DNA of 45,728 nt from Robiginitomaculum sp. (GTDB lineage Bacteria > Pseudomonadota > Alphaproteobacteria > Caulobacterales > Maricaulaceae). The translations under genes were made by a program, and so were the position numbers. Below the pieces are notes generated by a model, which was given only the letters and a program-made list of their open reading frames with translations, had not been told where the DNA came from and searched no databases. The DNA lies in the NCBI GenBank assembly GCA_026982415.1, contig JALSHE010000092.1:1-45728 (forward strand), in the 5' to 3' direction. Below are positions 1 to 10,000 of the stretch, one piece after another (position 1 is the first letter of the stretch; each line of letters opens with the position of its first letter).

Positions 1-1101
1 TTTGTTAAATATTGCAAAATGCTGCGGATAAACCCGGAAACTGGCAAGCACAAATATTGCATCACCCAAGCCGAAGACGAACTGGCGGCGGCAGGTATGA
101 TTATTGGCGCGGCCTGGAATGGAGCGCGGTGTTTCACACCGACTTCTGGTCCTGGCATATCCCTGATGAGCGAATTTATCGGCTTTGCCTATTACGCGGA
201 AATCCCCATGGTATTGTTCGATATTCAGCGTACCGGCCCGTCCACAGGCATGCCGACCCGCACCCAACAATGCGATATTCAACTGTGCGCCTATGCGTCC
301 CACGGCGATACGAAACATATATTATTATTCCCCGCCGACCCAAGCGAGTGTTTTGATATGGCGGTCAATGCGCTGGATTTGGCCGAACGGTTCCAGACGC
401 CCGTCTTTGTTTTGTCCGACATCGATATTGGCATGAACGATTGGATGATCGACGAATTAAGCTGGGATGATGATTATGTACCGGACAGGGGTAAAGTATT
501 ATCGCCGGATGATCTGAAAGACATGGATAAATTTCACCGCTATCTGGATACGGACGGCGACCATATACCCTACAGAACTTTGCCGGGCACAGACCCCAAG
601 GGCGCATATTTCACCCGTGGCTCTGGCCACAATAAATTTGGCGGCTACACTGAAGACGGTGCGGAGTACAAAGAGGTTGTCGACAGGTTGGCGATGAAAT
701 GGGCGAGCGCCGCCGACAAATTACCAGTGCCCATTATACATAAGGCTAAAAAACCTACCAAGAACGGCATCATATCCCTAGGGTCTTGTGACGGCGCAGT
801 GCTGGAGGCCCGCGATAAATTGGGGGCGGACGGTGTGTATCTCAATTATATGCGCGTGCGCGGATTTCCGTTCTCAAGCGAGGTCGAGGATTTTATTGCA
901 AAGCACGATCAGGTATTTGTTATAGAGCAAAACCGCGATGCCCAATTATTAGGCTTGCTGTTGGCTGAGACCAATGCGCCGCGCGAAAAACTTGTGCCGA
1001 TTTTGCATTATTCCGGCGAGCCTCTGGATTATAAATTTGTTCGAGGCGCGCTGAGTGAAGCGCTAAAGTTGAGGAAGTCAGCCAAAAGGAAGCAAGCATG
1101 A
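1..1101 (+). CDS. korA: 2-oxoacid:ferredoxin oxidoreductase, alpha subunit (KorA), 5'-truncated by window edge
   Basis: Alpha subunit of a 2-oxoglutarate/2-oxoacid:ferredoxin oxidoreductase, which oxidatively decarboxylates a 2-oxoacid to acyl-CoA and passes electrons to ferredoxin. The reading frame is open from base 1, so the N-terminal part (including the gamma-like domain of the usual ~600-residue fused form) lies outside the window and 366 residues are visible. The visible part carries the pyrimidine-binding region (GPGISLMSEFIGFA, then RTGPSTGMPTRTQQ), which sits across the cofactor from the beta subunit. The downstream beta-subunit gene overlaps by 4 bases (ATGA), so the two are translationally coupled. 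The 2-oxoglutarate assignment rests on family resemblance; another 2-oxoacid cannot be excluded. Confidence 0.9.
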   Translation, partial: FVKYCKMLRINPETGKHKYCITQAEDELAAAGMIIGAAWNGARCFTPTSGPGISLMSEFIGFAYYAEIPMVLFDIQRTGPSTGMPTRTQQCDIQLCAYASHGDTKHILLFPADPSECFDMAVNALDLAERFQTPVFVLSDIDIGMNDWMIDELSWDDDYVPDRGKVLSPDDLKDMDKFHRYLDTDGDHIPYRTLPGTDPKGAYFTRGSGHNKFGGYTEDGAEYKEVVDRLAMKWASAADKLPVPIIHKAKKPTKNGIISLGSCDGAVLEARDKLGADGVYLNYMRVRGFPFSSEVEDFIAKHDQVFVIEQNRDAQLLGLLLAETNAPREKLVPILHYSGEPLDYKFVRGALSEALKLRKSAKRKQA

Positions 1102-2153
1102 CATCATTTACCAAACCGCTTATCCGCCGCAGGAATGAACCGACCAATGAGCTGGGGCTTGTGCGGGCTGATTATGACGGAGCTATGTCGACTTTGTGTG
1201 CGGGCTGCGGCCATGATGCGGTCACCGCATCCATGGCGCGGGCATTTTTCGAACTGTCTATAGAGCCGCACCGCGCCGTCAAAGTTTCGGGCATTGGCTG
1301 TTCGTCAAAGACCACGGCCTATTTCCTGCGTGAAAGCCACGGCATTAATACTGTCCACGGGCGTATGCCGTCCGTGGCTACGGGGGCGATTGCCGCCAAT
1401 CACGAACTGACCTATATCGGGGTTTCCGGCGATGGGGATAGCCTGTCTATCGGACTTGGGCAATTTGTCCACGCCATGCGGCGCAATGTTAATATGCTGT
1501 ATATGCTGGAAAACAACGGCGTTTACGGCTTGACCAAAGGCCAGTTTTCCGCCGCAGCTGATATGGGTTCGACCGCCAAAAAAGGTGCGGTTAATGAATT
1601 GCCGCCTATTGACCCGGTCTCGCTGGCTCTGTCGGTCGGGGCAACATTCGTGGCGCGGGCCTTCTCCGGTGACCGGGAGCAATTAGTGCCGCTGATTAAG
1701 GCTGGCCTCAAGCATAAAGGCTTTGGCCTCATAGATGTGATCTCGCCTTGCGTGAGTTTTAACGACCATAAAGGTTCGACCAAGTCCTATGAGCATACTT
1801 ATAAATATTATAACCCGGCCGTCCACGCTGACTATGTTCCGCCGAGCAAGCAGATAAAAGCCGCCTATGATGCGGGCGATGTCATGCCCATAGAGCTACA
1901 TGACGGTGGCCAAATCACCCTGCGTAAATTGGAAAACGGATACGACCCGCGCGACCGCGCCGCCGCCATAAACAAACTTTTCGAAAGCGACCAAAGCGAT
2001 GAAATTATCACCGGGCTACTCTATATAAATGAAGACCACAAAGACATGCACGAAATGGCCCGCATGGAAGACCGCCCCCTAAACGCAATCCCCTACGCCG
2101 AACTAAATCCCGGCGCGGCAAAGCTTAAGGAGCTACAAAAAGGCTTTCGCTAG
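1098..2153 (+). CDS. korB: 2-oxoacid:ferredoxin oxidoreductase, beta subunit (KorB)
   Basis: Thiamine-diphosphate-binding beta subunit, 351 residues, normal family length. Seen: an N-terminal CAGCGHDAV segment with family-typical cysteines, a further GCSSK motif, and the TPP/Mg motif GDGDSLSIGLGQF followed by NNGVYGLTKGQ. It forms the catalytic centre with the alpha subunit encoded just upstream; the start codon overlaps the korA stop. The same reaction could run reductively, but nothing here shows direction, and in aerobic alphaproteobacteria it usually works beside or instead of 2-oxoglutarate dehydrogenase. No intrinsic terminator with a U-tract was found directly after the gene; a 9-bp stem with a long loop (2195-2240) lies 41 bp downstream. 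Confidence 0.93.
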   Translation: MTSFTKPLIRRRNEPTNELGLVRADYDGAMSTLCAGCGHDAVTASMARAFFELSIEPHRAVKVSGIGCSSKTTAYFLRESHGINTVHGRMPSVATGAIAANHELTYIGVSGDGDSLSIGLGQFVHAMRRNVNMLYMLENNGVYGLTKGQFSAAADMGSTAKKGAVNELPPIDPVSLALSVGATFVARAFSGDREQLVPLIKAGLKHKGFGLIDVISPCVSFNDHKGSTKSYEHTYKYYNPAVHADYVPPSKQIKAAYDAGDVMPIELHDGGQITLRKLENGYDPRDRAAAINKLFESDQSDEIITGLLYINEDHKDMHEMARMEDRPLNAIPYAELNPGAAKLKELQKGFR

Positions 2154-2194
2154 GACGGTTTGTGGATTGGACTAAAATGTAATTTAAAGAAGTA

Positions 2195-2240
2195 TTCCGG
2201 TAGACAAGCGAAGGGATGAAACTCACACCCGCTACCGGAA
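2195..2240. other. Inverted repeat, possible 3' RNA stem after korB
   Basis: TTCCGGTAG (2195-2203) is the exact reverse complement of CTACCGGAA (2232-2240), with a 28-base spacer. It lies in the convergent gap between korB and the TonB-dependent receptor gene. It has no U-tract, so it is not a classical intrinsic terminator; it may be a processing or 3'-end stem of the kor transcript. The rest of the gap (2154-2301) shows no gene. Confidence 0.3.
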
Positions 2241-2300
2241 CTGGTTGCGCCCCATTTTCTCGTAGTAACAGTTGCCTGCTACGCCCCGTGTTTACCGCAC

Positions 2301-2340
2301 TAAAAAAGCCAAAGCGTGATGGCCATCACGCTTTGGGCTA
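2301..2340 (-). terminator. Intrinsic terminator of the TonB-dependent receptor gene
   Basis: A perfect 28-bp palindrome at 2309-2336 (half-site CCAAAGCGTGATGG) lies about 45 bp after the receptor stop codon. On the minus strand it is followed by a run of six T (plus-strand A at 2303-2308). Position, stem and U-tract fit a rho-independent terminator for the minus-strand gene; it may also block korB read-through. Confidence 0.8.
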
Positions 2341-2382
2341 AAAATGCAATAATTTTAAGAAATTTGTGCAAAACATTACCCG

Positions 2383-4431
2383 TTAAAATTTAACAGCCAA
2401 GGAGGTTTTTATATTTCGCCCGGGAAGTGGCACCAAATCTTGTAGAAATGATGTATGCTGCCGCGCTTCTTGGTCGGTTAAATTTAGGGCACTTAGGCGC
2501 AAGGTCAAAGTCTCGTTAATGTCATAAGTCACAAAGGCATTGACCAAGGTATAGGCGTCCGCCGGCAATTCGCCAAAAGCTATATTCGTTTGTTTGGTCG
2601 CATGGTCTACCTCGGCACGCATATTCCAAGAAGCTGCGGCCAAATTTAGGCCAAGCATCGCTCCAAATGGGGGGATGCGCGGAAGGTTATTATTGCCGCG
2701 AATATCTATGGTCGCATCAACATATTCAAAAGATCCATCAAGTGTCGCTTCTAGGCCAAAAAATTCACCCAAGTCTTTTCTGGCTTCCATTTCAAAACCT
2801 TTAAAGACCGTGTTCGCTGGTGTGAACTGGGTGACGGGCAAGGCTTCGCCGCCCACATTCATATTTGCGCCTGTGAAAGCTTCATAAATATAATCAGAAT
2901 AGTCGGTGTAAAACAGATTGAACGTGATGTGATCAACGCCGTTTCTATAGCGTATAGAAAACTCCGCTCCTACTGCCCGCTCATTGCTGAGATTGCTGTC
3001 CCCGATTTCAAATTGGTTGGTAGCCAAATGCGGACCATTTGAGAACAACTCCTCTGTGGTTGGCGCCCGTTCTGTGCGGTATAATGACAAGCCGATTTTA
3101 GTGGTATCTGTAAGATGATAATCTGCACCTAATGAGCCGCTTAGACCGTTAAACTTTAATTTGATTGCAGCCGTTTTATTGTCATGCCTTGTGTTTTCAT
3201 AGCGCAAGGCGGCCTTTAGGTGAAGTGTATCAAATTCAAATTGGTGAAAGCTAAATAGGCCAAATTGTTTGGTCGTGGTCGGGGGGACAAAGGCTTCTTC
3301 GCCGATAGCTGAAAATTCGCGCTTCTTGAACTGAACGCCGTGGGCAGCTTTCCAATTTCCGCGCTTGGCCTGAACAACTTCACTGCGCATCTCATACCCT
3401 TTATTGGTGAACACCGTTCCAATATCGCCGCCAGCTTCTATCTCTTTGTGTTTGTAATCGGCATAGCCTCCCAATAGGCTTAAGCTTTCAATGAACCCGC
3501 CTTGGAAATCAAATTTACTGGTGAAGTCTTCGCGGGTTTGATCTAGGCGAATGGTGGCTCCCTCTCCGCCTGGAATACCGTATTCACTGTTTAAGTCTTT
3601 GATGGCGGCACCAAAGAAACTGTTTTCACCAATATAGGAAAGCCCGGCTGCCGTTGAGGTGGCTTGGGTCGCAGAATTGTCAAGGGTGTTTCGGATTTCT
3701 TGCGCGGACGGTAAGGGGTCAAGTGCCCGCAGGCGGGCGGAGCGGGCAAAACCGGGAATGTCATAATCTTTGGTTTTGCGGTGGGCTATTTCCAAATGGC
3801 CGACAAGGTCGCCAGAGCCAATTTTCGCCAGAGCCATATCTGCACCCGCCGCCCCTTCATAGCCATCATCAACACTGCTAACGGAAACTCGTGCCGCGCC
3901 TTCTATTTTACCGTCAGGAGCATATTCGGGAATACGCCCGTCAATGACATTGATAACCCCGCCAGATGCTGAACTTCCGTAACGTAAAAGCCCTGAGCCG
4001 CGAATAACTTCTATGCGCCCGGCCAGGGCAGGCTCTACAGATGCGGCATGATCTGGTGAAGCGGCAGAAGCATCTATAGAGCCAATACCATTATCCAAGA
4101 GTAAGACCCGTAGGCCGCCCTGGCCGCGAATAATTGGGCGCGACGCGCCGGGGCCAAAGAAGCTTGAGGAAATACCGGGTTCAGATTTCAAAGTTTCTCC
4201 CAAAGAGCCCGACATGCGTCTGGCGAGGTTTTCGTTGGTCAGAACAGATACACCCGCTAGGTTTCCGCTGGAAGTGGCGGAGAGTGGGGATCCGGTAACG
4301 ATTATTTCATCGAGGGGCTGGTGTTTATTCGCCGTGCTTTGTTCTTGAGCAAATGATGAAGCGGAAAATAAAAGGCTAGAGCTGAGTAGGGCACGCGCAA
4401 ATATGCGGTGCGAGAGGGTGTAATGATACAT
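2383..4431 (-). CDS. TonB-dependent outer-membrane receptor, ZnuD-like (probable metal uptake)
   Basis: Outer-membrane beta-barrel receptor of 682 residues that would import a metal or metal complex using TonB/ExbB/ExbD energy. Seen: a cleavable signal peptide (about 1-28, ending SSFAQ), a TonB-box-like segment DEIIVTGSP near 42-50, and a plug domain with RPIIRGQGG and the IEVIRGSGLLRYGSSASGGVINV signature. The barrel extends to a terminal phenylalanine (SLAVKF), typical of BamA-inserted proteins. It is second in a two-gene unit behind a small His-rich secreted protein, a pairing known for ZnuD-like zinc receptors, and a palindrome lies upstream of the pair. Zinc is therefore the best guess; copper or another ligand is possible because no substrate residues can be read directly. 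Confidence 0.85.
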   Translation of the reverse strand: MYHYTLSHRIFARALLSSSLLFSASSFAQEQSTANKHQPLDEIIVTGSPLSATSSGNLAGVSVLTNENLARRMSGSLGETLKSEPGISSSFFGPGASRPIIRGQGGLRVLLLDNGIGSIDASAASPDHAASVEPALAGRIEVIRGSGLLRYGSSASGGVINVIDGRIPEYAPDGKIEGAARVSVSSVDDGYEGAAGADMALAKIGSGDLVGHLEIAHRKTKDYDIPGFARSARLRALDPLPSAQEIRNTLDNSATQATSTAAGLSYIGENSFFGAAIKDLNSEYGIPGGEGATIRLDQTREDFTSKFDFQGGFIESLSLLGGYADYKHKEIEAGGDIGTVFTNKGYEMRSEVVQAKRGNWKAAHGVQFKKREFSAIGEEAFVPPTTTKQFGLFSFHQFEFDTLHLKAALRYENTRHDNKTAAIKLKFNGLSGSLGADYHLTDTTKIGLSLYRTERAPTTEELFSNGPHLATNQFEIGDSNLSNERAVGAEFSIRYRNGVDHITFNLFYTDYSDYIYEAFTGANMNVGGEALPVTQFTPANTVFKGFEMEARKDLGEFFGLEATLDGSFEYVDATIDIRGNNNLPRIPPFGAMLGLNLAAASWNMRAEVDHATKQTNIAFGELPADAYTLVNAFVTYDINETLTLRLSALNLTDQEARQHTSFLQDLVPLPGRNIKTSLAVKF

Positions 4432-4502
4432 GATAAATCCATATAAGCTGAACGCATACGAGTGAACGCAGCGGGTGAATTATTGCAATAAGCGGGGTGG
4501 AT

Positions 4503-4817
4503 TTATAGTGTGGGCGGACTGCGGGCGGAGGTTTTGATAAAGGGTATTATATCAGGTGCATGCACAGATAAGACAGTGTAATTAAACGCGACATAATAGC
4601 GTGTAATAAACGCGGCGGCAGGTGTTGTATCCGTTGGCAATAGGTCATTTTCGTCGTCATGAGCGACGAGAGATACGGCACATATTTTACCGTCATGATG
4701 ATGAGGCCCGGAGCCAAATTGTGCCGAATGTTCAGCCGCGCCAATGCGTACCAACACAAAAAACAACGTAAAACTAAGGATTGCTAGTGTCTGCCACAAT
4801 GTCCGAATTTGCATCAT
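4503..4817 (-). CDS. Small His-rich secreted/membrane protein upstream of the TonB receptor
   Basis: 104-residue protein with an N-terminal hydrophobic segment (about 8-28) acting as signal peptide or anchor, then a histidine cluster (GPHHHDGKICAV) and an acidic stretch (HDDEND). The C-terminal end is SARSPPTL. Small proteins of this layout (hydrophobic start, HxH/HDG-C motif, Pro-rich tail) often precede ZnuD-like receptors and resemble DUF2946-type proteins. The histidines suggest periplasmic metal binding, which is inference. It is 71 bp upstream of the receptor gene on the same strand, so the two are probably co-transcribed. Two adjacent ATG codons are possible starts and neither has a strong ribosome-binding site. 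Confidence 0.6.
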   Translation of the reverse strand: MMQIRTLWQTLAILSFTLFFVLVRIGAAEHSAQFGSGPHHHDGKICAVSLVAHDDENDLLPTDTTPAAAFITRYYVAFNYTVLSVHAPDIIPFIKTSARSPPTL

Positions 4818-4852
4818 AGGATAAATATAGGTGCATCAATAAGCTTTAGCAA

Positions 4853-4867
4853 TGATATAATATATCA
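4853..4867. promoter_or_regulatory. 15-bp palindrome, candidate Zur/Fur-type operator
   Basis: TGATATAATATATCA is a perfect inverted repeat (7-1-7) 36 bases upstream of the start of the His-rich protein gene. Size, symmetry and position fit a metalloregulator operator such as Zur. The match to a specific Zur consensus cannot be verified here, and AT-richness makes chance palindromes likelier. Confidence 0.45.
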
Positions 4868-4879
4868 AATTTTGGCGGA

Positions 4880-4911
4880 CATAAAAAACCCTCCCACAAT
4901 TGTGGAAGGGT
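4880..4911 (-). terminator. Intrinsic terminator of the M13 peptidase gene
   Basis: Stem ACCCTCCCACAA / TTGTGGAAGGGT (4888-4911, one mismatch) followed on the minus strand by a T-run (plus-strand A at 4883-4888). It lies 24 bp after the M13 peptidase stop codon and would end the minus-strand transcript of the peptidase/RND cluster. Confidence 0.85.
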
Positions 4912-4934
4912 CATAGATATATTGGCGTTTCAAA

Positions 4935-7004
4935 CTACCAGATTTTAACCCGGTCTTCCGGGGCTAGGTACAATTTGTCGCCCGGCTGTACGTCGAAAGC
5001 TTCGTACCATTGGTCGAAATTGCGGACGATGCCGTTGGCGCGGTATTCGCCAGGGCTGTGGGGGCCGTTTTTAAGCTGGGTGCGCATGGCTTCTTCGCGA
5101 AATTTGCGTTGCCAAATTTGGCCGTAAGCCAAGAAGAAACGTTGATCACCCGTATAGCCGTCAATGACCGGGGCTGGTTTACCGCCCAGTGATTTCTGGT
5201 AGGCGGCATAGGCCATGGTGATGCCGGTCAGATCGCCAATGTTCTCGCCCAAGGATAACTGGCCGTTAATGTGGGCGCCCGGCAGCGGTTCGAACTGGTC
5301 ATACTGTGCGATGAGGGCTTTGGATTTGGCTTTGAACGCGGCTTGGTCGGCTTCGCTCCACCAATTGCGCTGCTTGCCGTCGCCGTCGGATTTGGCACCT
5401 TGGTCATCAAAACCGTGCCCCATTTCGTGGCCAATCACCGCGCCAATACCGCCGTAATTCACCGCAGGGTCGGCAGCCGGATCAAAGAACGGAGCCTGCA
5501 AGATGGCCGCCGGAAACACAATCTCGTTCAAGGACGGACGGTAATAAGCGTTCACAGTTTGCGGCGTCATGCCCCATTCTTCGCGGTCAATCGGGCCGCC
5601 GAGATCGGAAATCATATCATTCCACGCCCAGGCATTGGCAGATTTTATGGTGCCGATGAGGTCATTACGGTCAACATGAAGCTCGGAATAATCCGTCCAT
5701 GTTTTCGGGTAGCCAATTTTGGGGTAAAATTTTCTAAGTTTGTCTTGGGCTTCAATTTTGGTCTCGGGAGACATCCACTCAAGCCCGTCAATACCGTCTT
5801 TAAAGGTAGCGCGTAAGTTTTCAACAAGGTTGTCCATTTGGGCTTTGGCCTCGGGTTTGAAATGGCGGCTTACATAAACTTCGCCAACAGCCTCGCCTAA
5901 AGTACTGCTAACCTGACCAACGCCGCGTTTCCAGCGCGGGCGCTGCTCTTCCGTACCGCGCAGGGCTTTGCCGAAAAATGCAAATTTGGCGTCATCAATA
6001 GCCTTGGGCAAATATGCCGATTTACTGCTAATATAGTGAATGGTCATATAGTCTTTGAGAACGTCCATGGACGTTTCGGCAAAAGTTTGTGCGAGGCCTT
6101 GTACGGCATCGGTTTCGCGCACCACAAAGGCCTTTTGTTCGCCAATGCCAGCCTTGTCAGCCATGCCCTGCCAGTCAAATCCGGGCGCATAGGCAATAAG
6201 CTCCGCCATGGTCATCTTGTTATAGGTCAGGTCACGCTCGCGGCGCTTTTCCGGCTTCCAGTGGGAGGCGGCCATTTTGGTTTCAAAGGCCATGACTGCG
6301 CTCGCGCGTGTGGCCGCTTCATCTTCGCCAGCAGCATCTAGCATGGCCGCCATAAACTTTACATAATCGGCGCGCAGCGAAGTGGATTTTTCATCCGCGT
6401 CCAGATAATAACCACGGTTGGGCATGCCAAGGCCAGACTGGGTCATATAAAAAATATAGTTGCTGGTGTCTTTGACATCCACATCAACCCAGCCGCCAAT
6501 TGGCGATTTTACGCCCATAGACGGATCGCCCATCATAGCGGCAACATCTTTGCGGCTTTTTAGCGCTTTAATGGCAGCAAGGTCAGCGGCGATAGGGGTA
6601 ATACCTAGGGCCTCGATTTTATCTGTATCCATAAAGGCGGCATAAAGGTCACCGATTTTTTGCTCATTACTGCCCTTGGCGGATTTGGCGCTCGCCATAT
6701 CTTGGATGATGGCCTGCACATCTTTTACCGATTGATCGTGTAGCATTGTGAACGACCCATAATTGGATTTTTCCGCCGGAATTTCGGTGTTGTCGAGCCA
6801 TGTGCCGTTGACATAATAAAAGAAATTATCGCCGGGCTTAACCGTTTTGTCCATGTTCTCAAGCGCGACACCAAATGTACCCAGCACAGGGCTTTGCACC
6901 TGAGCCGTTTCGGTTGGGGCGCTGGTTTTTTGGCCGCATGCACTGAGGCCGGCGGCTAGGCCGAGCGCTAATAGGCTCGGGACGATAAGTTTATTGAGGG
7001 GCAT
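4935..7004 (-). CDS. M13 family zinc metallopeptidase (neprilysin/PepO-like), lipoprotein
   Basis: Zinc endopeptidase of the M13 (neprilysin/endothelin-converting enzyme) family, 689 residues, normal family length. Seen: a lipoprotein signal with lipobox LSAC (Cys near 23), a substrate-binding NAYYRP segment, the catalytic HEMGH zinc motif near residue 525, and GENIGDLTG supplying the third zinc ligand glutamate. The C-terminus VKIW resembles the usual M13 end. Expected to be membrane-anchored in the periplasm or outer membrane and to cleave small peptides. AGGAG lies 8 bases before the ATG. It begins 39 bp after the RND permease gene on the same strand and is followed by a terminator, so it may be the last gene of the efflux operon; an own promoter in the short gap is possible. 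Confidence 0.92.
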   Translation of the reverse strand: MPLNKLIVPSLLALGLAAGLSACGQKTSAPTETAQVQSPVLGTFGVALENMDKTVKPGDNFFYYVNGTWLDNTEIPAEKSNYGSFTMLHDQSVKDVQAIIQDMASAKSAKGSNEQKIGDLYAAFMDTDKIEALGITPIAADLAAIKALKSRKDVAAMMGDPSMGVKSPIGGWVDVDVKDTSNYIFYMTQSGLGMPNRGYYLDADEKSTSLRADYVKFMAAMLDAAGEDEAATRASAVMAFETKMAASHWKPEKRRERDLTYNKMTMAELIAYAPGFDWQGMADKAGIGEQKAFVVRETDAVQGLAQTFAETSMDVLKDYMTIHYISSKSAYLPKAIDDAKFAFFGKALRGTEEQRPRWKRGVGQVSSTLGEAVGEVYVSRHFKPEAKAQMDNLVENLRATFKDGIDGLEWMSPETKIEAQDKLRKFYPKIGYPKTWTDYSELHVDRNDLIGTIKSANAWAWNDMISDLGGPIDREEWGMTPQTVNAYYRPSLNEIVFPAAILQAPFFDPAADPAVNYGGIGAVIGHEMGHGFDDQGAKSDGDGKQRNWWSEADQAAFKAKSKALIAQYDQFEPLPGAHINGQLSLGENIGDLTGITMAYAAYQKSLGGKPAPVIDGYTGDQRFFLAYGQIWQRKFREEAMRTQLKNGPHSPGEYRANGIVRNFDQWYEAFDVQPGDKLYLAPEDRVKIW

Positions 7005-7043
7005 AGTTTTCTCCTGATTTTTAAATTGAAGTTTTCTTGTAAA

Positions 7044-10000
7044 TTACTGCGCCGGAGCAGGCCCTAGTTTAGACTCGCGCGCGGCGTCTGTGAACTTATC
7101 ATCCATAAGGCCGTCAATTTCGTGGCCTTCCAAGGCGACAGCCATTTCCGGGTCATAGCTGGAACCGAGCGGCGGTTGCCGTTCGCCTGTCCAAATTCTT
7201 TTAGCTAATCGTTTGATGTCGATACCGATACCGTACATGGCAGGTACCAATATCAGGGTTAGAAAGAAGTCAAACAGTACGCCAAATGCCAGCGCCACCA
7301 CCATAGGCTTGAGAAACTCTGCTTGGGCTGAGTTTTCGGCGAACATCGGCATGACGCCAACAAATGTGGTGACCGAGGTCAACAGAATTGGCCGGAACCG
7401 GGCGACGCAAGCATCTATCATAGCTTGGTAAGCCCCGACACCTTTGGCTCTGAGGCGGTTGACATAATCGAGCAAGACCAGATTGTCGTTCACTGCCACC
7501 CCGGCAGCAGCGAAGAAACCAAAGCCCGACATTATACCGAGGGGCGTCCCGGTCACAATAGCGCCAAAGACCATGCCGACAAAGGCGAACGGAATGGCGA
7601 TAAGGATGAGCAGGGGTTGGCTATAGGATCTAAACCCGACCGCGAGGAGAAAATACATGGCAAATAGAATAAATATGCCGGAGCGTCTAAGCTCTGAAAG
7701 TAGAGTGGATTGTTCATCATCTGCCCCGACCAATAACCGTTCAGCATTTGGATTGGACAATTCCCATTTCGGTAAGAAAACATCGGTAATATCTTTTTGG
7801 ACAACCTGCTTGGCTTGCGGCCCGCCGCGAATAACTGCGCCCACTGAAATCACCTGTTTGCGGTCACGGCGGTTTATTCGGCTAATACCGGGCGCGAATG
7901 TAATATCGGCGACGGAATAGAGAGGTACTTCGGTGCCACTGGCTGTACGAATGCGTAATTGCTGTAACGAATCTATGGAATCTCTCGCGGCTTTTGGGTA
8001 GCGCAAGACTACGCGGACATCATCACCATTTCTAGGCAGGCGTTGGACTTCACGACCAAAAAAGGCTTCGCGCACCTGACGGGTAAGTGATGCCAAAGTA
8101 ATACCGAGGCTTTCCGCGCCCGGCTTAAGGCTGAACTGCATTTCTTGTGATGAACTTTCCAGGCTATCCCATGTGCGAGAGACATTGCCGTAAGTGCTGA
8201 GGTGGGCTTTGAACTCTTTCATAGCCCGGGATAAATCTGCTTCATTATCAGAGGCAATGGCATAGCTTACGGATTGGCCGCCGCCGCCGCGTCCACCTGT
8301 GGCGCTAATGGTGATCCTAAAAGCATCGGGCACAGGGCCAAGATACTCTTCCAACTTCTCGGCAATGTCGGTAGAGGAAATTTCACCGCGCTGCTCGGCT
8401 GGGGCTAGCCCCAGGAATGATTGGATGTTGCGCCCATTGGCAAAACTGCCGGGTGCAGGGATAAGATCATATTCCACACCGAAATCTTTTTCGACATTTT
8501 TGTTCAAAGTAACAACGGCGTCTTCTAGCTGCTTTTGCACCTGAGTGAGGCGATCAAATGATGTGCCCTCCGGGAAAGTTATTTGTGCCATTAACATATC
8601 CCCGCCGAAATCGGGGAACATCTCTACTTTGGCTAAGTTGGCTTGAATAGCGCTTATAGATAGATAAAATAGCCCGAAAAAAATGGCCAAAGTCGCGTAG
8701 CGAAATTTTATAACAGCTGCGATGAAAGGGCGAAAAAATCGACGGGCAAAATTTACTAAGCTATCTGCCATCATAGTTTGGAAGCGTGCGAACGGCCCCA
8801 TCTCACTACGCGGCGGCAATGGTTTCAAATGTCTAAGGTGGGAGGGTAATATAAAGAAAGCCTCAATAAGCGAGAAGACAAGTGCTGCCATTACCACCAA
8901 AGAAATCTGCGAGGTGAAGTCGGACGTCGAGCCAGATAAGAACATCCAGGGCAGAAACACCATAATAGTCGTGATTACCGCGAAGATGACAGGCTTGGAG
9001 ACCATATTTGCCCCTGCGATACTGCCGCGCGTGCCACTGATCCCGTGTTCCACATGAAAATGCACACTTTCCCCCACCACAATGGCATCGTCGACCACAA
9101 TCCCGATCACCAGTAAGAACGCAAATGTGGAAATCATGTTAAGCGATATGCCTATAAATGGCGCGATAGCAAATGCACCGAGGAACGAGACAGTGATACC
9201 GACCGTCACCCAAATGGCGACTGCGGGGCGCAAGAATATAGTCAATATTAACAACACTAAAATCATGCCCATGAGTGCATTGGATCCGATGAGCGACATG
9301 CGGCTGTCGAAGCCAACCGAGAAATCGCCCCACATAGAAAGGGTTAGCTCAGGCGGAAGTGTTTCGTTTTTCTCTTTGATATATTTGCGGAAGGCTTTTC
9401 CAGTTTTGGATACATCTGGCTTGTCAGGCGAAATAACACGGAAAAACACAGCTTCCTGACCCTTAAAATCTGCGGTAAAGTCGATGTCTTGAAAACCGTC
9501 CAGAACAGTAGCGATGTCTTTTAACATGACCCGGCCACCATCGGCAGATTGTCTAATGATAATTTTTTCAAACTCCGGCGCACTGTCTGCCAGCGCGCGG
9601 GTGCGAAGTTGTAACCTGCCTGCACTGGTGCGGACTTCGCCTGCAGATAAATTTACCGACGCACCAGAAATCGCTGTGGCAACTTGTTGAAAAGTCAGGC
9701 CAAATTGGCGGAGTTTATCTTCGGAAATTTCAATAGTAATTTCGCGGTCAAGGCGCGTGATGTCCTGGGTGAGTTCTCCGCCGAACAGTTCGGCCATTTC
9801 TCTACGAACATCATCTGCGATTAATTGTAAATCGAGCCTGTTCATATCGCCGTGCAAGGCCATATACATATAATCAATTTCGACCGGAGTGCGTCTGACC
9901 GTTGGCCTGAATGCATCGGGGGGCAGATTGATAATGCCGTCTACGCGGGTTTTAATCTCGTCGAGCAATCGATCAAAATCTGCATTGACTTTGGTCTTGA

